A stretch of 64,000 bases of DNA, from the NCBI RefSeq assembly GCF_026212465.1, contig NC_080050.1:853501-917500 (forward strand). The letters are read 5' to 3'. Under the pieces are notes generated by a model that worked only from the letters and a program-made list of their open reading frames with translations, was not told the DNA's origin and searched no databases. This stretch comes from Amaranthus tricolor (Eukaryota; Streptophyta; Magnoliopsida; Caryophyllales; Amaranthaceae). A program made the position numbers and the translations under genes. The first letter of the stretch is position 1. Each line of letters opens with the position of its first letter. Shown here piece by piece: positions 11,754-25,553 of this stretch.

Positions 11754-12770
11754 TTTTTATCAAATAAGAATTTGTGATTACTTTTATTAAATTTTTTTAT
11801 GCAAGATTTGCAGAAACACGAAACTAAATCCTGAAAATTGGCATTTGGCATATTTTTCATAGTCTTAAATTTTAATTTTATCCGAAAAACTTGTTTATTA
11901 ATGAGCTATTTTCAATACTGTTTCAAAAATTTGAAATGATTTTTTAAGGTCATGTTTAACAAATAATAGTTAGTTAGAGTTATTGGCAAAAATTGTTAAA
12001 TGATTCGATCGGCTGAAAAAGCTAATTGATAAGTTAATTATTTAAGCCAACTCTTGAAAAACCTTATAAATTTTAGTTGTTTATTAGAAAAAATATAGAT
12101 TAAAAGTCAAAATCATTGATAAAAAATTTTTTGACTTTATGTGTAGCTATTTAGGTTTGACTTGGAAATAACTTTCAGCTTAAAAGTCATTTATCAAAGA
12201 CTTATATTGATTGTTTGATCAACTAAAATGTCAGAATCGAAAAGTAAATCAAAAAGCTACTAAAGAAACTAAATGTCGAAAACCCTAACTACCCATTTGG
12301 TTAACAACTTTATTGATGATACATCTCATTCTCATGGCTGTAAAAGTTTGATCATAAATAAAGTTTTTTTTATAATTTTTCATTACCACCCAATACCATA
12401 TATTCATATGGTAATACAATGGAATAAATTTTGTGAAGAAAATAAAATTGTTAGGAGTATAAGTATGGTCATTAAATTTGTCCAGAGATATTTCCACCAA
12501 TTTTAGACTAATTTTTCCATAACCATTTTCACCATTTAGTACCAATTACCAAACAGTGGTAATATTGATCATGGCTAAAGCAAGACTCATAGGGCATATA
12601 GCACAAACAGAAGCAGATGAATAGAGTAAAAATCTCTAATCTTGAAAACAGAAAAAACTACATTATCAACAGTTTTACAGTAAGCACATACAACCCATCC
12701 TGAAAAAGTCATGTGGGATAAAACATGATTACAGTATATGTTTTTCCTTTTTAAATTACGTCGTAGACCA
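11754..12770. other. Intergenic region with degenerate MITE-like DNA
   Basis: Very AT-rich. The segment ~11945..12250 has the 'gtttaacaaataatagttag ... cttatcaa' look of the decayed hAT-type MITE family that recurs at 52.6 and 57.5 kb. The right part is the 3' UTR of the CBE1-like gene. Confidence 0.4.
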
Positions 12771-15700
12771 TTATCTGTACCTAAGACCTGTGTCCAGCTC
12801 GTGTCCATACATGGCTCGGCTAGCACCAGCTGCAAATGGGTACGGGTGCATTTGTTTTGGATTTGCTCGAAGTTCCATCTCCAGTAGTCTTTGAAATGCT
12901 TCGGGAGGGTTGTCACTCACACCATGTTCGGGACCTAATTCACGAAATCTAATCAGAACGCTCAAATAGAACAGGTAACATTTCTGAATTTCATGAAAAA
13001 GCTAAGTCTCGAGTCTGGACTCTCAACTCTCGACTCTCGACGTGATGAGTGGAATGTGAAATGTTAACAGTTGCATATTTGTAGACTTCCCTAATCATTT
13101 AGTGTAACGGGGGATATGTTAAGATCAAGTAGGACTGGAGTCGGCTACACGAACCAACATATAGAACTCATACCAATAATCAAACGCCCCATAAATCACT
13201 TATATCAAGAAAATTCATACAAGTAGAATTCAGATAGGGGGGATATGTTGAGATCAGGTAGGACTCTCTTCACCTAATTTTCACTTATTTCAGCATAATA
13301 AGTTTTAATAAGCCATATTTAAGAAGCCTAAGTGTACATATGTATCTCGAGAAGAAGCTTTACCTGTCGGGCCCATTCCAGGGCCACCGAAAAATGACTG
13401 TCGTTGACCAAATGGGAAATTTTGTACTGGGTTAGACTCTTGAACGTAGCCGGCAGGATTGTGACTGGGATGAAGAGGCACAGGAGCAGAACCAGGAAAT
13501 CCCCTAGCCAAACGCGGTGGAGGAAGATTTCCGGCCATGTGCATCTGCTGCAAGATAGGAGCGGGAATGGGACGATCAAACCCTGTTAGACCAGAACTAG
13601 GGTGTGTAATAGAAGGGTGACCCATGTTTGCAGGAAACTGATGATGTGCTGGAGCGTCATGATGAATAATAGCCTCCGGAGGAACGAAGTTTAACTGTGG
13701 ATCAAGATGCGCAGGATGCGAATCCAAACCATGAAATAGTGGTCTGCTGTAATTCATTTGGGAAGCGTGGTGCTGCAGAGAAGACGTTGGTGGGTGCAAG
13801 TTTTGGAAACCGAGTTCAGGATTCACCATATCAAACGGACTATGCAACAAACGTGGGTCATGCCCCCCTACCATAGATCTTTCATGTCTAGGAGTCCCAC
13901 CTAGTGCTACAAGTTTTTCCATAACATCAACGGGAATGCTTGATGACGAGGGTAGTAAGTCTGAGTCATATGAACCTGAATTGTTTACCGACATGGAATT
14001 CTGAGCATTTATAGGATCAACGAGATTAATCAAGGAATCTTCTTCGGGAAGTGCAACTTGAAATCCCCTATCAATACCAGTAAATTTAGAAGCATCTACA
14101 GCTGATTGTTTAGAGAATTCTACATCTTTAATAGCATCATTAAACCCTAACCATTCCCCATTATTTGAAGCCGAATGATTGATTCCATTTCCATTCATCA
14201 CAGAAGGAAAGAGCACACCATCCAAATTATCAGTTCTGGCAGAATTACTTGCATTTCCTTGGGCAGAGTGCAATTCATTCATAAAAGCTGTCCCAAATAA
14301 TGATTCAAGGGTCAATGTCTTGGCTGGATTAGGTAGCCTATTAGCATCATTTACGCTGCCATCAAGTACATCTACTTGACCAACCTCCTGATCAAATGGT
14401 TTAACGGTAGTTCTTTCTTCAAGTGAGACCGATGGCACATCTTTTGACCCAATTCCTCGCTGCAGCAAGGAAAGAAGATGTTGTGAAGCTTGATTGTCAA
14501 CATTATTTGTCGGATGTCCAACTTTCACATCTAACGCGTGATCAGGCTGAGAATCAGATTTATCACCGCCAAATTCTGAAAGAATGGACTGCTCAAGATC
14601 TTCACAAGTCAACACAGCAGGCTTCTTTTCTGTAGCGTAGCTACTGTTAGAAAATTGCTCGGATAATTCGGCAGTTGCAGAATATGAATTGGACATGTTG
14701 TGCACCACTTCCGTTCCAGGGGTAATGACTGATTCCATGGGTGAAATGTCAGGGACGTTGGATCCACCTTTTTCACCACCAACGAATAGTGAGAGCAAAC
14801 TATTTGACTTCTCAGAAGATACGTCAACGGGATGTTTCCTGTCTGCAAGGGTAGCAGATCAATTAGGAGTGATAACATTTTATCAATTCATTGATAGAAA
14901 TTTAAGGGGCTCTTACCGTCTTCAGGAAACCAATTAGAAAACTTAGATTGTAGCATATTAGAGGTCCAAATACCATCTGTTTCAGCATTATCCTAGTAGC
15001 ACCAGAGTCAAAAGCCAGAGTAAGATATTATTCAAAAGGAGTTTAATGTTTTATGTAGTACGACAAAGAAGACGCGGGCTTTTTGTCGAGGCTCATGTTT
15101 TCGCTAAAAATCTTGAAAACATTCATTATTCTTACGGCAAACACCACTTTAGCACATAACCATTATTAATGAGAATATGAAGAATAGCCAAAGTTATTTT
15201 CTTATTCACCTGTTTTTGTCTTTCTTAAAGAAGCAACAATTTCTCAAGCTTCATATTCAAGTAAATTTTGGTTTTGAGTTTTAGTCGCTTTCAAACACAC
15301 ACGCAAAAGTTAATAACCCAGCCCAACAAGGAGGCGCACCGGGCGCACAAGGTCCAACGCGCATTGAGGCACCCAAGGCGCATGCCTCTTGTAGTGGGCT
15401 TTGCCTCACCTAGCCGAGGCGTTCTCAACGAGCCTGTGCTAGAGGTGCACAAGGCGCAAAGCGAGGCAAACTTTTTAAAACTAAGCTCCCAGCCAACATA
15501 ACAAGTACAAGAACAAAGCAGTGCATTTAGAGAAATATCAAAGTTAAGTACCAGACTTCTGCACGAGTGGAGGAAGAACCATTATCCTTCCTAAATTTTC
15601 AATTCATTACATGTGAGCAAAGAATTATGGAGGTAACTGCAGTGTTGATATTCCTAAACTAGTTAAGGGTCCAACAGCAGCAATAACCAATAGGTCATCA

Positions 15701-18700
15701 TACTCACATAGCTCAAGTCAAGCTATGGAGATAATAAAGAAAGAAAAGAAAATGCAAGAAAGTGGTATGATTACCTCCACAAATTTAGAAGTATTGTTAT
15801 TGCTGACTGTTGAAGCATTGCCAAATAGCTTGTCTAAGATGGATGTTGAACACGCAGGTTCACCCAGTAAATTCGGTGGTTTAGTTGCCTCAAAATCTAT
15901 CCCGATAATTTCACCATCCTCAAGGACCTCATTAACACCAGGGAGTACTTTTGCCTCTGCAAGATCAGCACTTTGAAGCACTGAAGATAAGTCTTTCACT
16001 TTTTCCGCCTTAATAACTGATGTGCCACATATCTGACTATGGGGGTCACCGAAATCTCTTCCCTGAATTTTGTTTTTCACATCCTGATGACTATCTTCCA
16101 ATTCTCTTGTTTCAATCTACAATGAATAAGGAGTCAGCACAAAAAGCAAAAAATCTCACCAAAAGCAATAAACTCTTACTGAATTCTTAACTGAATTAAT
16201 CACAGGACCTGACATGATTTGACACTAGATAATAATATACTCCTTTTGCCTCTCTAGGATTGCATCAAAGAAAAAGAGTAAATTTTTAGAAGAGTACGGA
16301 GAGTTGTAATATTTTGCCCTTTAGTGTAATAAATGTGATATAAAACGAAGACAGAGATCGAATTATGTGAATGATATTAAAAAAAGTTTAAATGTGTGGT
16401 CGAGATTAAAGTTCAATTCCAAATTAGAAAATAATACAAAATGAGAAACGACCCAAAGTAGAAACTGATGCAAATTGAAAGGGACAAAGCGAGTATTCCA
16501 CAAGAATGAACATATAAAATGACATGTTTCCTCTAACTCACTCCACCAAATGAAATACATAGAAGTATTCTAGTGCGGCCCCTTTATTTATTGTAGTCTG
16601 TGAACAAAAATAGGAGTGGCACAAAGCTCAAGCCAAACTGCCACAAAAGCTGAAACTCAAATATAGGTTCAGGGGGAGTGGAGCAAAGAGATTCACCAAA
16701 AGTTCAAAATTACCAAAATTGTCCAGTTATCTTGAAGAGGGATAAAGGAAAAAGTCAAAAACAAAAACAGAAGTGACAAGTGTAGCTTTTTTGATGCTAG
16801 AAGCCTAGAAGAGACAAAATCAATCATCATTATAAGATAGGTTCACATACATAAATATGCTCAGCCATAGCTTTTTTTATTCAAACAATTCAGCATCAAT
16901 TTGCTTCGAAACCAAAATCTGAAGTCATGACATTAGTCACACAAAAATTTGTTGCTCAAAAGTTCATCAATTTTTTTATTAAAACAATTCAGCATCAATT
17001 TGCTTCCACATTTTAATTAATCCTTTCACCTGAATACCATATCTAGATTGTTGATAGTCATAAAATGAAAGTTACTCTGCATTTCATTACTCCCACAGTC
17101 CCAACATTTTTCAGTTGTCCTCGTTGATTTTTTGCAAAATAAAGTGCACAATAAGCATCAAGAACAACTACATCCTACATCATCACACTGAGTGTATGGA
17201 ATGGAATCAAGACAATCAACTTATAACATACCTAAATAGAGGAAAGAAAAGTCGCACCATGATTGGTAAGCGTACATAAATTTAAAAAAGCTTTTATATC
17301 TAACCACCTAACCCTGGTTCACAATGGTAGAGGAATCAAATTAGAAAAGGAAAGAATTCTAGTTGTACTCCTAAGACATCAAATGGAACCAACATTGGGA
17401 TTGAGATCTCCTTCAAACAAAATATATCAAAGATCTAAAGTTTCCCTTTGTATTTGTAATAGAAAATCCATTCAACAAGAACCTCAATACGAAATTGTTT
17501 AACTGTATTTCTCTCAGGGAAACAAAACATAAAATCACCTTGGATTTTGTACAGATTGTTGTCATCTTCGTGAAAGATAACAAGATGCTTTACCTTTTGT
17601 CTACTTCGAAAATGATACCAATTGAAGTGGTAAGGTTTTTCAAAAGAAGGGATTGGGTCAACTGTCCAATCAAATAACAAGCAAGTTTCTGAAACTTGTT
17701 GAATAACAAATGACTTTCTAGGTAATTACCAAGTTTTCTTCTCATGAAAAATCCAAATTAGTCGATCATTCAAGGATTGCAACAAGAAAAAACAAGATTT
17801 GGCAAAGACAAAGTGTGAGTGGTTAAAAAATAATTGGACATGTGTGCGGTGTGCCTCTTAGAATCCAATTCTTTAAGGAATAAAATTAGAGAAATTAGAT
17901 TTCACTAAGACAATTTGTGATTGGTAAACAATAGTCGAACCTATACATACATATATTAATCAAAAATTCATACCTAAATCTGATTATTGTTCAATAACCA
18001 TGCATTGTCTAAGCATAAACATATAAGGGTCAAAGTTTAATTTTTGGTATGATTTTGGACCTAGATGGCTAGTCCAAGACCAAACAAAAATAAATTCGGT
18101 TTTGTTTTTCTAGTCCAAAACAAACCAAACAAACTAAAGCATGGAAATTCAGTTTAGAGTTTGGATATGGGCCTAGTCCAAAACCAAATAGATATAAATC
18201 CATTTTTTGTATCCTAGTCCTGAATCAAACCAAATTAGTATGATAACAAATAAATAAATATACAATACAATATTTTGGATCCAAATTGAAATATAATGTT
18301 GCTAACTTGAAGCTAATTTTCATGCACGCACTCCAAAAATAAAATAATCATCACAAAGCACATGAATAAGTTGAAAGTAAGCAAAATACTCAAACATTCC
18401 CTCAGTAATTTTGGTTGCCATACCTTGACTTTAGTGTCTTTGATAAATTTAATATTACTTCCTCTATCCCTATGAGAAAGCTCCCAAATGAAATTGTTGC
18501 ATTTTTGTGGAAAGGGAAATTAAATTGAAGAGTAATATAAAATACAAGTGGATGGTAGAAACGAGTGATTAAGAGGAGGGTGAGATATGTTTTAAGGATG
18601 AGATTAAAAGAAAGGGAGTGTCGCCATTGCCAAAAAAGAAAAGGGTGTAAATTGAGTGGGACAAACTAAATTGGAAAATGGTGCTAATTCATAGTTAACA

Positions 18701-21700
18701 TAGAGACAGGAGTAATATCTGAATCAAATTAATTGTTTATAGCAAGAAACAGCCAAGGGTCAAACAAAAACAACTTTATTGTTATTACCAAGAGATGGTT
18801 GCGTTTATGCAGGAGCCACTTAGTGGCCTTGGGATAATAGAATAAGTAATGGAAAAAAACAACTATTATTACAAATTTGTTTTAAAATAAAACTTTTATA
18901 AAATTATATAAAAACTATATGTTAAATGGAATACCATAATACAGCAGAAATATGAGGTCACATTAAGTTCTTAGAGACCGCACAAGTGACAGTTACACTG
19001 ACAAAAAGGAGATCAAGTAAGATCATGCAATTTAGAAACTATGTTAGTTGGATCTTTTGGTTTCAATCTATTTAGAAGGCATTCAATCTAAAAAATAATT
19101 TTTTGAAATTTCAAACTAAATTGAGAAATAATTTAATTTCGAATTCATGGAAAATACTAGGGCACTGGTTAAAGTAGAATATATCAAACAATTATATCAG
19201 CTCATTTAATGACGAATTTGTAAAAAAATCAAGGGGCTTATATCTGCTTATTTTAAAACTGAACCGAAATCTTACAACAAACCCTAATGCCACTCCCCAA
19301 TGTTTATGCTCTTAAGTGTTTTTTTTTTTTTTTGGGGGGGGGGGAAGGCAATCCTCCCTTTTTCTCTTTCCACTATTCTCTAAATACTCCACCTTTATTT
19401 GTAAAAATAACAAGCGTATAGTGCATGGATTTCAACCGCAGCTCTACACGAGCTTAACCAATAAAGCATCCTTAATTACACTCATAATGCATCACTCCCA
19501 TCAAAAGTCAAATGCCACTGCAGCAACGTGTATATATAACACTTACATTAAGAGAAGGAACGGGAAATCCGCAATCATGTGCAACCCAACACAAAAGCAA
19601 GATTATCATATCTAGAAGACCTCGTCTAATAAAAAGCCAGAAGGAGAAAAGTAATTACCTCCAAAAGTTCAGCATGAACCATGGACTTGGCAATAGAACT
19701 TTTATCAACACTGCTGACAAAACCCGGGGGCACAAGCGGCCTAGATGGAGGTGCTTGTGAGGGGACAGAAAGCTTGTTGAAGTCCTCTTGAGGAGTCTGT
19801 TTCAATACTTTATCCAAGTCACTCGAGGCTTTACCATCACTCGAATTGTCCAGCTGTCCAAAATCAGAAAAGGGATCCTCTGACTTGCCTTTATTGAATT
19901 TATGTTTCTCTTGAAGAGATTTTTGCTGCTCTTTCCTCATAAGTTCAAACTCAGCTGGCAAAGGATAATTAATTAAGCTTAAAGTTAAGCAAGCAAATGG
20001 AAAAAAAGGGAAAGTGTGGGGAAGCATGAACATACCTCTCCGTTTTTTCTCTTCCTCCACCCTATCCTCACTGGCATCATCAGCTGAACCAAATGTCTCA
20101 TCATTAAATGAGTCATTAGCTTCCCTACGAGAATGAGGAATAGCCTGAAGAAAAGGAAATAAATTTGTAAACATGTCATACATGCCATAACTTCGGTTGT
20201 AACAAACATAAAATCTATAATTTGCATTTCAAGTCTCAAACAGATGAGTTGTATGAACAGCGATTCCTTAATTTTGCTTATAATAAAAAAAATATTCAGC
20301 AATAGAAGCAGAAAGAGTACAAAGACACAGAAATAGTAAACAAAACACAATGGCACAAAGCACTAAAACAATTTACCTTATATGGACGAGGAGGCTGATA
20401 AGGTTCATTGCTCCTGTTAAGATGTATGTTGTCATTAGGACGGAACCTTGGAGCTGGTGCTCCTGCTGCAAATCCAGCAGGTCTGGGAAATGAACCACTT
20501 CCAAGAAGACCATCATGTTCAGGACCCTGCCAGGACCGCCTCGCCTGGCCTCCATAACGCCTTCCTGACTCTGTTTAGTATTATTATTTGTCAATAACAT
20601 AGCACAAGACAAAGCTCGTGAGTAATCAATATTTTAGCTCCAAATTATTCGATCTATTCAACAAAATTTATATTGAGGAACAGACCCAACCTCTAGCATT
20701 ACCCTCTAATCTCAACGAGATAAACATCAAACCGATAAGAACAAAAATCCCTCCAACATGAACCACGGTCAACCACCCAATCACCCACTTCATCCACTAG
20801 AACAAAATTTTTAACTTTCCACAAGTAATGAGTTTCTGAAACAGAATGTTCTCCATCTTCCATAACCATTTGATATTTCGGTATATATCCTAGACCATCT
20901 TTACACACACAACCAAAAGGTTGTCTTGCTTCCGAAAGAATAAGGATAAATTGCAATTAGTGCTCCCATTAATAATACTGATCAGACAGGTTACATCATA
21001 AAAATCCTGTGGTGAAACCAAATTATCAGCACACTAGGTAAGGTACAATATCCAAATTCCAACCCCTCGTCAGCCTTCTCACCCTGATGACAAGAAATTT
21101 TTTTCCTCAAAACACCAACTAAACCCTAAGGAGTGAGGGTGCAGAAATCAAAACATTCAGTTATTTAACCGTCTTTTTCTCCACTGAATCTATTGGCTAA
21201 AGCCTATTCTATGTCAGTCTGTTGACACAGAAACCTGCACAAAACTGAATGGAATTGGCTTTTGTTGGTGGGGGAGAGGAGATATTATTTTCCTCAACAT
21301 AAACATAATCTTTTTCTATATAAAAACTAGTAGGAATTAAACCAATAACCTACCACAAAAGGTATGCATAAATTATTCAGGGGACCAAGTGCCCTCTTCA
21401 TTGCACTAATACGCTTAACAGAAATATAGTATCTATACATTTCAATGATCCAACGAACACAAGGTCAAATAAAAATGAAAAATGGAATGAATGTTATCTT
21501 AGGAAACAAATAGTTAGATGACTGAATCTAAAATACATACCTGAATCAGTATCAGTGTCGCTTCGTCCACTAGAACGACTATCCCATCTATTCAGTCCTC
21601 TAGAATAACTACCCGAATCCCCTCTAGCTGGTAGGGATGATCCATAGTCTGGTCGTTTGAAACCTTGCTGAGATGAGCTTCCCAGAGCTCGAGGACGGTC

Positions 21701-22338
21701 TTGGGTGCCGAATTCGCTGCTCCATCGTCAGGCAGAGATTAGCGAGCCACAAGTAAATGAAAAATAATTTTACAAAACACTACTCTCTTTGTTTCATCAA
21801 GTTAGTTGCATATAAGATATTCCATCTAAGGATAGAGAAACTTAAACATGAATTTCATGGATATATATGAGTTAAATATATCAATGCGGACATTTTTATG
21901 ACCTTATTCATAGATATTGAGACTTCCGATATGGTAGAACTTGTTTGGTCTGAATCACATTGGGAAGAAATATGTTTGAAAACTGTGCAAAAAGCAAATG
22001 AAACTAAATGGAACAGAGTGAGCAATTCAGAGGCCAAGATTATCTAACAAATAGTCTTAAAAAGAACCTATTACCTCAGAAGTGAAGCATCAAATCCCTC
22101 AGGTAACTTTTTACAAACTTCAAGCCCACTCAATGATAAAAGAAAATCCCTAGAGTATGATCTTATTGGTTTTCTGCAAATAAAGAAACTTCATCACTGA
22201 TTAACAACAATAAAAAGACTAAAATAATTCAGAAAAAACAAGAGTGAAAGTGATCAAGTACTTTGAAGATTCTGAACTCGAATCCTTCGCCTGTGCCTCC
22301 AAGGGTCGTTCCTCAACTTCGCTACTCACACTTGACAT
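12771..22338 (-). CDS. CBE1: CBE1-like plant eIF4E-binding protein
   Basis: Ten exons join in frame to give 1003 residues: 22262..22338, 22075..22173, 21541..21716, 20377..20570, 20036..20144, 19659..19954, 15775..16116, 14917..14992, 13364..14842 and 12771..12934. The protein is largely disordered: Ser/Gly/Arg-rich at residues ~60-180, a charged segment EDRVEEEKKRR...FELMRKEQQKSLQEKHKF, then a long Pro/His/Gly-rich region. The key motif is SYSRDFLLSL at residues 31-40, a canonical YxxxxLPhi eIF4E-binding site. The architecture matches Arabidopsis CBE1/RIMB3 (At4g01290), a conserved plant 4E-binding, 4E-T-like protein tied to the 5' cap complex. The C-terminus, residues ~951-1003, carries NPPEAFQRLLEMELRAN. 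Intron 6 is 3.5 kb and contains MITE-like insertions. A non-coding 5' exon probably ends at 23010. The gene identity is firm; individual short exons are slightly less so. Confidence 0.92.
15318..15470. repeat. GC-rich dispersed repeat fragment
   Basis: A GC-rich patch inside AT-rich intron 7 of the CBE1-like gene, dense in variants of AAGGCGCA, GAGGCA and GCCTCACCTAGCC. This composition recurs widely in plant genomes as repeat-derived DNA. No ends or coding potential were identified. Confidence 0.5.
16238..16495. mobile_element. Stowaway-like MITE (putative)
   Basis: The left end TACTCCTTTTGCCTCTCTAG and the right end, read in reverse complement as TACTCGCTTTGTCCCTTTC, fit diverged Stowaway terminal repeats (TACTCCCTCCGTCCC type). 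The length of ~258 bp and the lack of coding capacity also fit. It lies in CBE1 intron 6. The TA target duplication is not clean. Confidence 0.5.
18455..18715. mobile_element. Stowaway-like MITE (putative)
   Basis: A ~261-bp non-coding element flanked by TA on both sides. The left terminus is TTACTTCCTCTATCCCTA; the right terminus in reverse complement is TTACTCCTGTCTCTA. This matches degenerate Tc1/mariner Stowaway ends. It lies in CBE1 intron 6. Confidence 0.6.
19316..19342 (+). repeat. Poly-T/poly-G homopolymer junction
   Basis: A long T run passes directly into a run of about nine G, in CBE1 intron 6. This is low-complexity sequence and its length may be uncertain in the assembly. Confidence 0.8.
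21781..22022. mobile_element. Stowaway-like MITE (tentative)
   Basis: The segment starts TACTCTCTTTGTTTCAT and ends in the reverse complement of CACTCTGTTCCATTTAG, about 240 bp apart, in CBE1 intron 2. The ends resemble diverged Stowaway termini. No clear target duplication was found. Confidence 0.35.
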
Positions 22339-22528
22339 TTCGAACACAAACGACGTTGTACTTCCACACGATCTTACCAAAATACAACAATCTTCTCAAC
22401 AAAATTCCTCAGATTAAAGCGACATTCAGCATATCAACAGCATTACATTCTCCCTTACCCATAAATTCAATCAGAAACCACTTGTCCAACTTCAACTTTC
22501 TAATCTAAAAATTCATCAAAGTTTTTAA

Positions 22529-22554
22529 ATCATCATCATCATCATCATCATCAT
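22529..22554. repeat. (CAT)n microsatellite
   Basis: About eight to nine perfect CAT units in the 5' leader/intron region of the CBE1-like gene. Confidence 0.9.
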
Positions 22555-23010
22555 ATTCATTGAAGTAAAAATCCAATCAAGAAACCCTTAAAAGAGGTCA
22601 ATATAGCTCATCCTACTTCATGATCTAGTCAACATAATATAATAATAAATACTACTCACTCCGGAAAAAACGATTTCTTCATAAGATGAAATTAAATTAC
22701 AACCCAAATCCAGCTCAACATGAACATATATACAACCTGCAATCATTCCATTTAAATCAAATCCATTTCACATGGAAATTCAACTTCATTAATTCAAGCA
22801 TATTCTGACCATAACCCAGGTACAATACCAATTCCAACAATAAAACCCACAAATTAAAAAAAAAAACAATCAAAATGATTGAAATTCAAATTCTAGGGTT
22901 TTTTTGTTGCTCTTCTATTCCTCAATACATTGCACAAATCAGGGTTTTTTTTCCTCTTTTTGGGTAAATAGTAATGATGATTATTAAAATTAGAAAAAGG
23001 AAAAACTACC

Positions 23011-23170
23011 TGTAACAGGATCGAAGAAGAGATAATTCCAAACGTGAAAATTTGATAATTATTTCTAGTTTGTTTAGGTAAAAATTGGATTCTTTGAGGA
23101 GAGAGAAATGGGGAGAAGAGTTCTCAGAATAAAAAGATGGGAGAGGAGGTTCTCTACTTCTCTCTTCTAC
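23011..23170 (-). other. Probable 5' non-coding exon and promoter edge of CBE1-like gene
   Basis: On the minus strand a strong donor CAG|GTAGTTT at 23010/23009 follows a purine/T-rich leader-like stretch. This suggests a 5' UTR exon spliced to an acceptor ahead of the ATG at 22338. The acceptor was not assigned and the transcription start is not visible. Confidence 0.4.
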
Positions 23171-25553
23171 GAGATGCAAAACAAAGAAAAGATATTTAAC
23201 AAAAATATTTTTTACAATAAATCTTTGCCCACTCGCGGTTAGTAGTGAGTGTACTCACAATTCCCAAAAGAGGGTGATTTCGAAAAAAAAAAAATAGTTT
23301 ATTCAATAGTTTTAATTTTTTTAGATTTATATACAAGTAGATGGGTGGGTGGTCAAACGTCTAATATTAGTATTTGGTGAACTAGTTGGTTAAAACTGTT
23401 AGAGTATATAATATATCATGCGACCTTAATTATCAACTTAAGCTTTTAGTTGAATTGATTTTCTAAACTTTTGGTTGAGACTCTAAAATATGTTATATAC
23501 TTTGATAGAAGCAATGTGTTGCTTTGGATAAGCTAATATACAAAAAGTTGCTCCTGCTAGCGTGTTCAAAACATATTGACTCCAATTATCTATTAAGTAT
23601 TTGCTAAACATACTATTTCTTTCGCTAAACATACCACTATTTGTAGAGGATTTTCTGGAGTAGGGGTTAAGCATGGGCATGGCACGTACCAAGGGCCATT
23701 ACGAACCATGCTTAGCAAATCGGCATGCATGTTCCCTGTAGAATGTGCTTTTCCATAGCTATTAGAGCGGCGAGTCGTGCCTCCTTAGATTTGCAGGCTT
23801 GTAAGAAGGAAGGGTTATGTCTCTACAAACTGGCGTAAATTTTAACTTATTTAGATATAAATAGATGGGTGGGTGTTTAAACATTTAAGGCTAATATTTG
23901 ATAAATTAACTGGTTAAACAACTTGTTATGATAAGCAAATATCAACAAGTAGCTCCTACTAGCTTGATCAAAATCAATTTTTCAAACTAGTTAATAAAAT
24001 CGGTCACTTCGATTAGTTATTAATTGTTTACTAACCACCCCTAAGCTGTACGTTTAACTTTTCCTTTCCCTCTTGTAATAAGGGTTTATTCTCATCACTT
24101 GCGGTAATAATTAATCCCTCACTTTTTTTGTGGAAGATTATCTAACAATAACCTGATTAAAAAAGTGTATCTAGAAACAATTTACGTGTGAAAGGGAGTA
24201 GGGGCTCAACATGGGCACGAAACATGTTGAGAACCGCTACAAATCATGCTCAGCAACATGCCTGTAGGATGTGCTTTTACAAGGCTATTAGAGAAGGCGA
24301 GCCTTAACTTGTAGGAAGGAAACACTATACAAGCTTTTTCAATTTGATGGGTCATGGAACAGTTAGTGGTCAACGCAAATTCTCATGAGAGATGACTTCT
24401 TTTTTCTAATTGGACTAATCCAAAAAGAAAAATATAGAATAAGTTTATCGGTAGACATTAAAATTATGCTGTTTTGATAACCAAAAGAATTCAAAAAAAT
24501 TATTACACTTACACTCTAATCTTAGAAGTTAATTTACATTTTCAATGTACTTATTTCGTATACATTCAATAAAATTTAATAATATTATTACACTTAATTT
24601 TTCATATTATTCTACCCAACTTTCAAAGTATCTATTATGTAATTAATGTTTATCTTGACTTCTTCCCATATTTCAAATAAAAAAATAAAAGAAACGTAGG
24701 GATTAGAATTTAAATTCCTCCCTTTTCATTTGGCTAAAACTAACAACCAACACAAAAGCCTAAAATAACAATAACAACATATCTAAAAGCTAAATTGAAA
24801 AGCAAAATAAAAATAAAAATAATACAACGTATTTTAAAGCGTAATTTAGAGATAAATTCTACACTTTATGCTTATGTTAAGTAGTACATATTTATTAACA
24901 AACGCATCGTGCTTATTATCGAACGTCCAGACGGTACAACTTCAGCAAATTCCTTATTTTCCGCTAATTTAATCGAAACTCTTGACTTGCAAAAACTACT
25001 CCCAATATATAACTAAAGAGCCGACACATAAGAGAAAAAAACTTAAGACAACAGACTCCACCACTTCTTATATACACACAACATTCTCATTACTAAAATA
25101 TGTACATGGAATTCTTGTAGAGAACACTTTCTGATTAACAAACATATTACAAAAACCTCAAATAGAGGAGAGGAGATCATTACATTTTACATCAGCCTGA
25201 CTCATATCATCACACAGATCTTAAGACAACATAGTCATGCTACAAATCCTAGACTAACAAGATCATAAGCAAGCAACCTGCTCTCGGTAGAGAGCTGCAG
25301 CACCAAGCGGAGACGGTCCATACGAAGAGACAGATTACGTTCTTCCCTTCCAAGTTTAGAAACTTCGATTTGCAGAAAACAAGATATGATACAATTGAAG
25401 AGATGTGGGCATCTCGCAGCCTCGACCAAAACGTGGATTGCGCTAGTTCTCCTGAAGGTGTCTGATGATAATATGCTAGAATCAAGGAATAAAAAGGAAC
25501 GAAAAGCAAATTTTACAACCTACTAGTGCCCTTTTTCATGTCAAATACCTTTA
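23171..25553. other. Intergenic region with decayed repeats
   Basis: Between the CBE1-like 5' end and the RVE-like stop. It holds a terminal-repeat fragment at 23395..23480 (TGTTAGAGTATATAATATATC ... AAGCTTTTAGTTGAATTG), related to the TRIM-like remnant at 1680. It also holds two diverged direct copies, 23659..23785 and 24197..24306, of a segment beginning AGTAGGGG and including TGTGCTTTT...GGCTATTAGAG. The right end is the 3' UTR of the RVE-like gene. No gene was recognised. Confidence 0.5.

Noticed and set aside
14609..14878. Minus-strand open frame of 89 codons overlapping the CBE1-like gene
   Set aside because: Alternative frame of the large exon 9; the other frame closes in register with all neighbouring exons.
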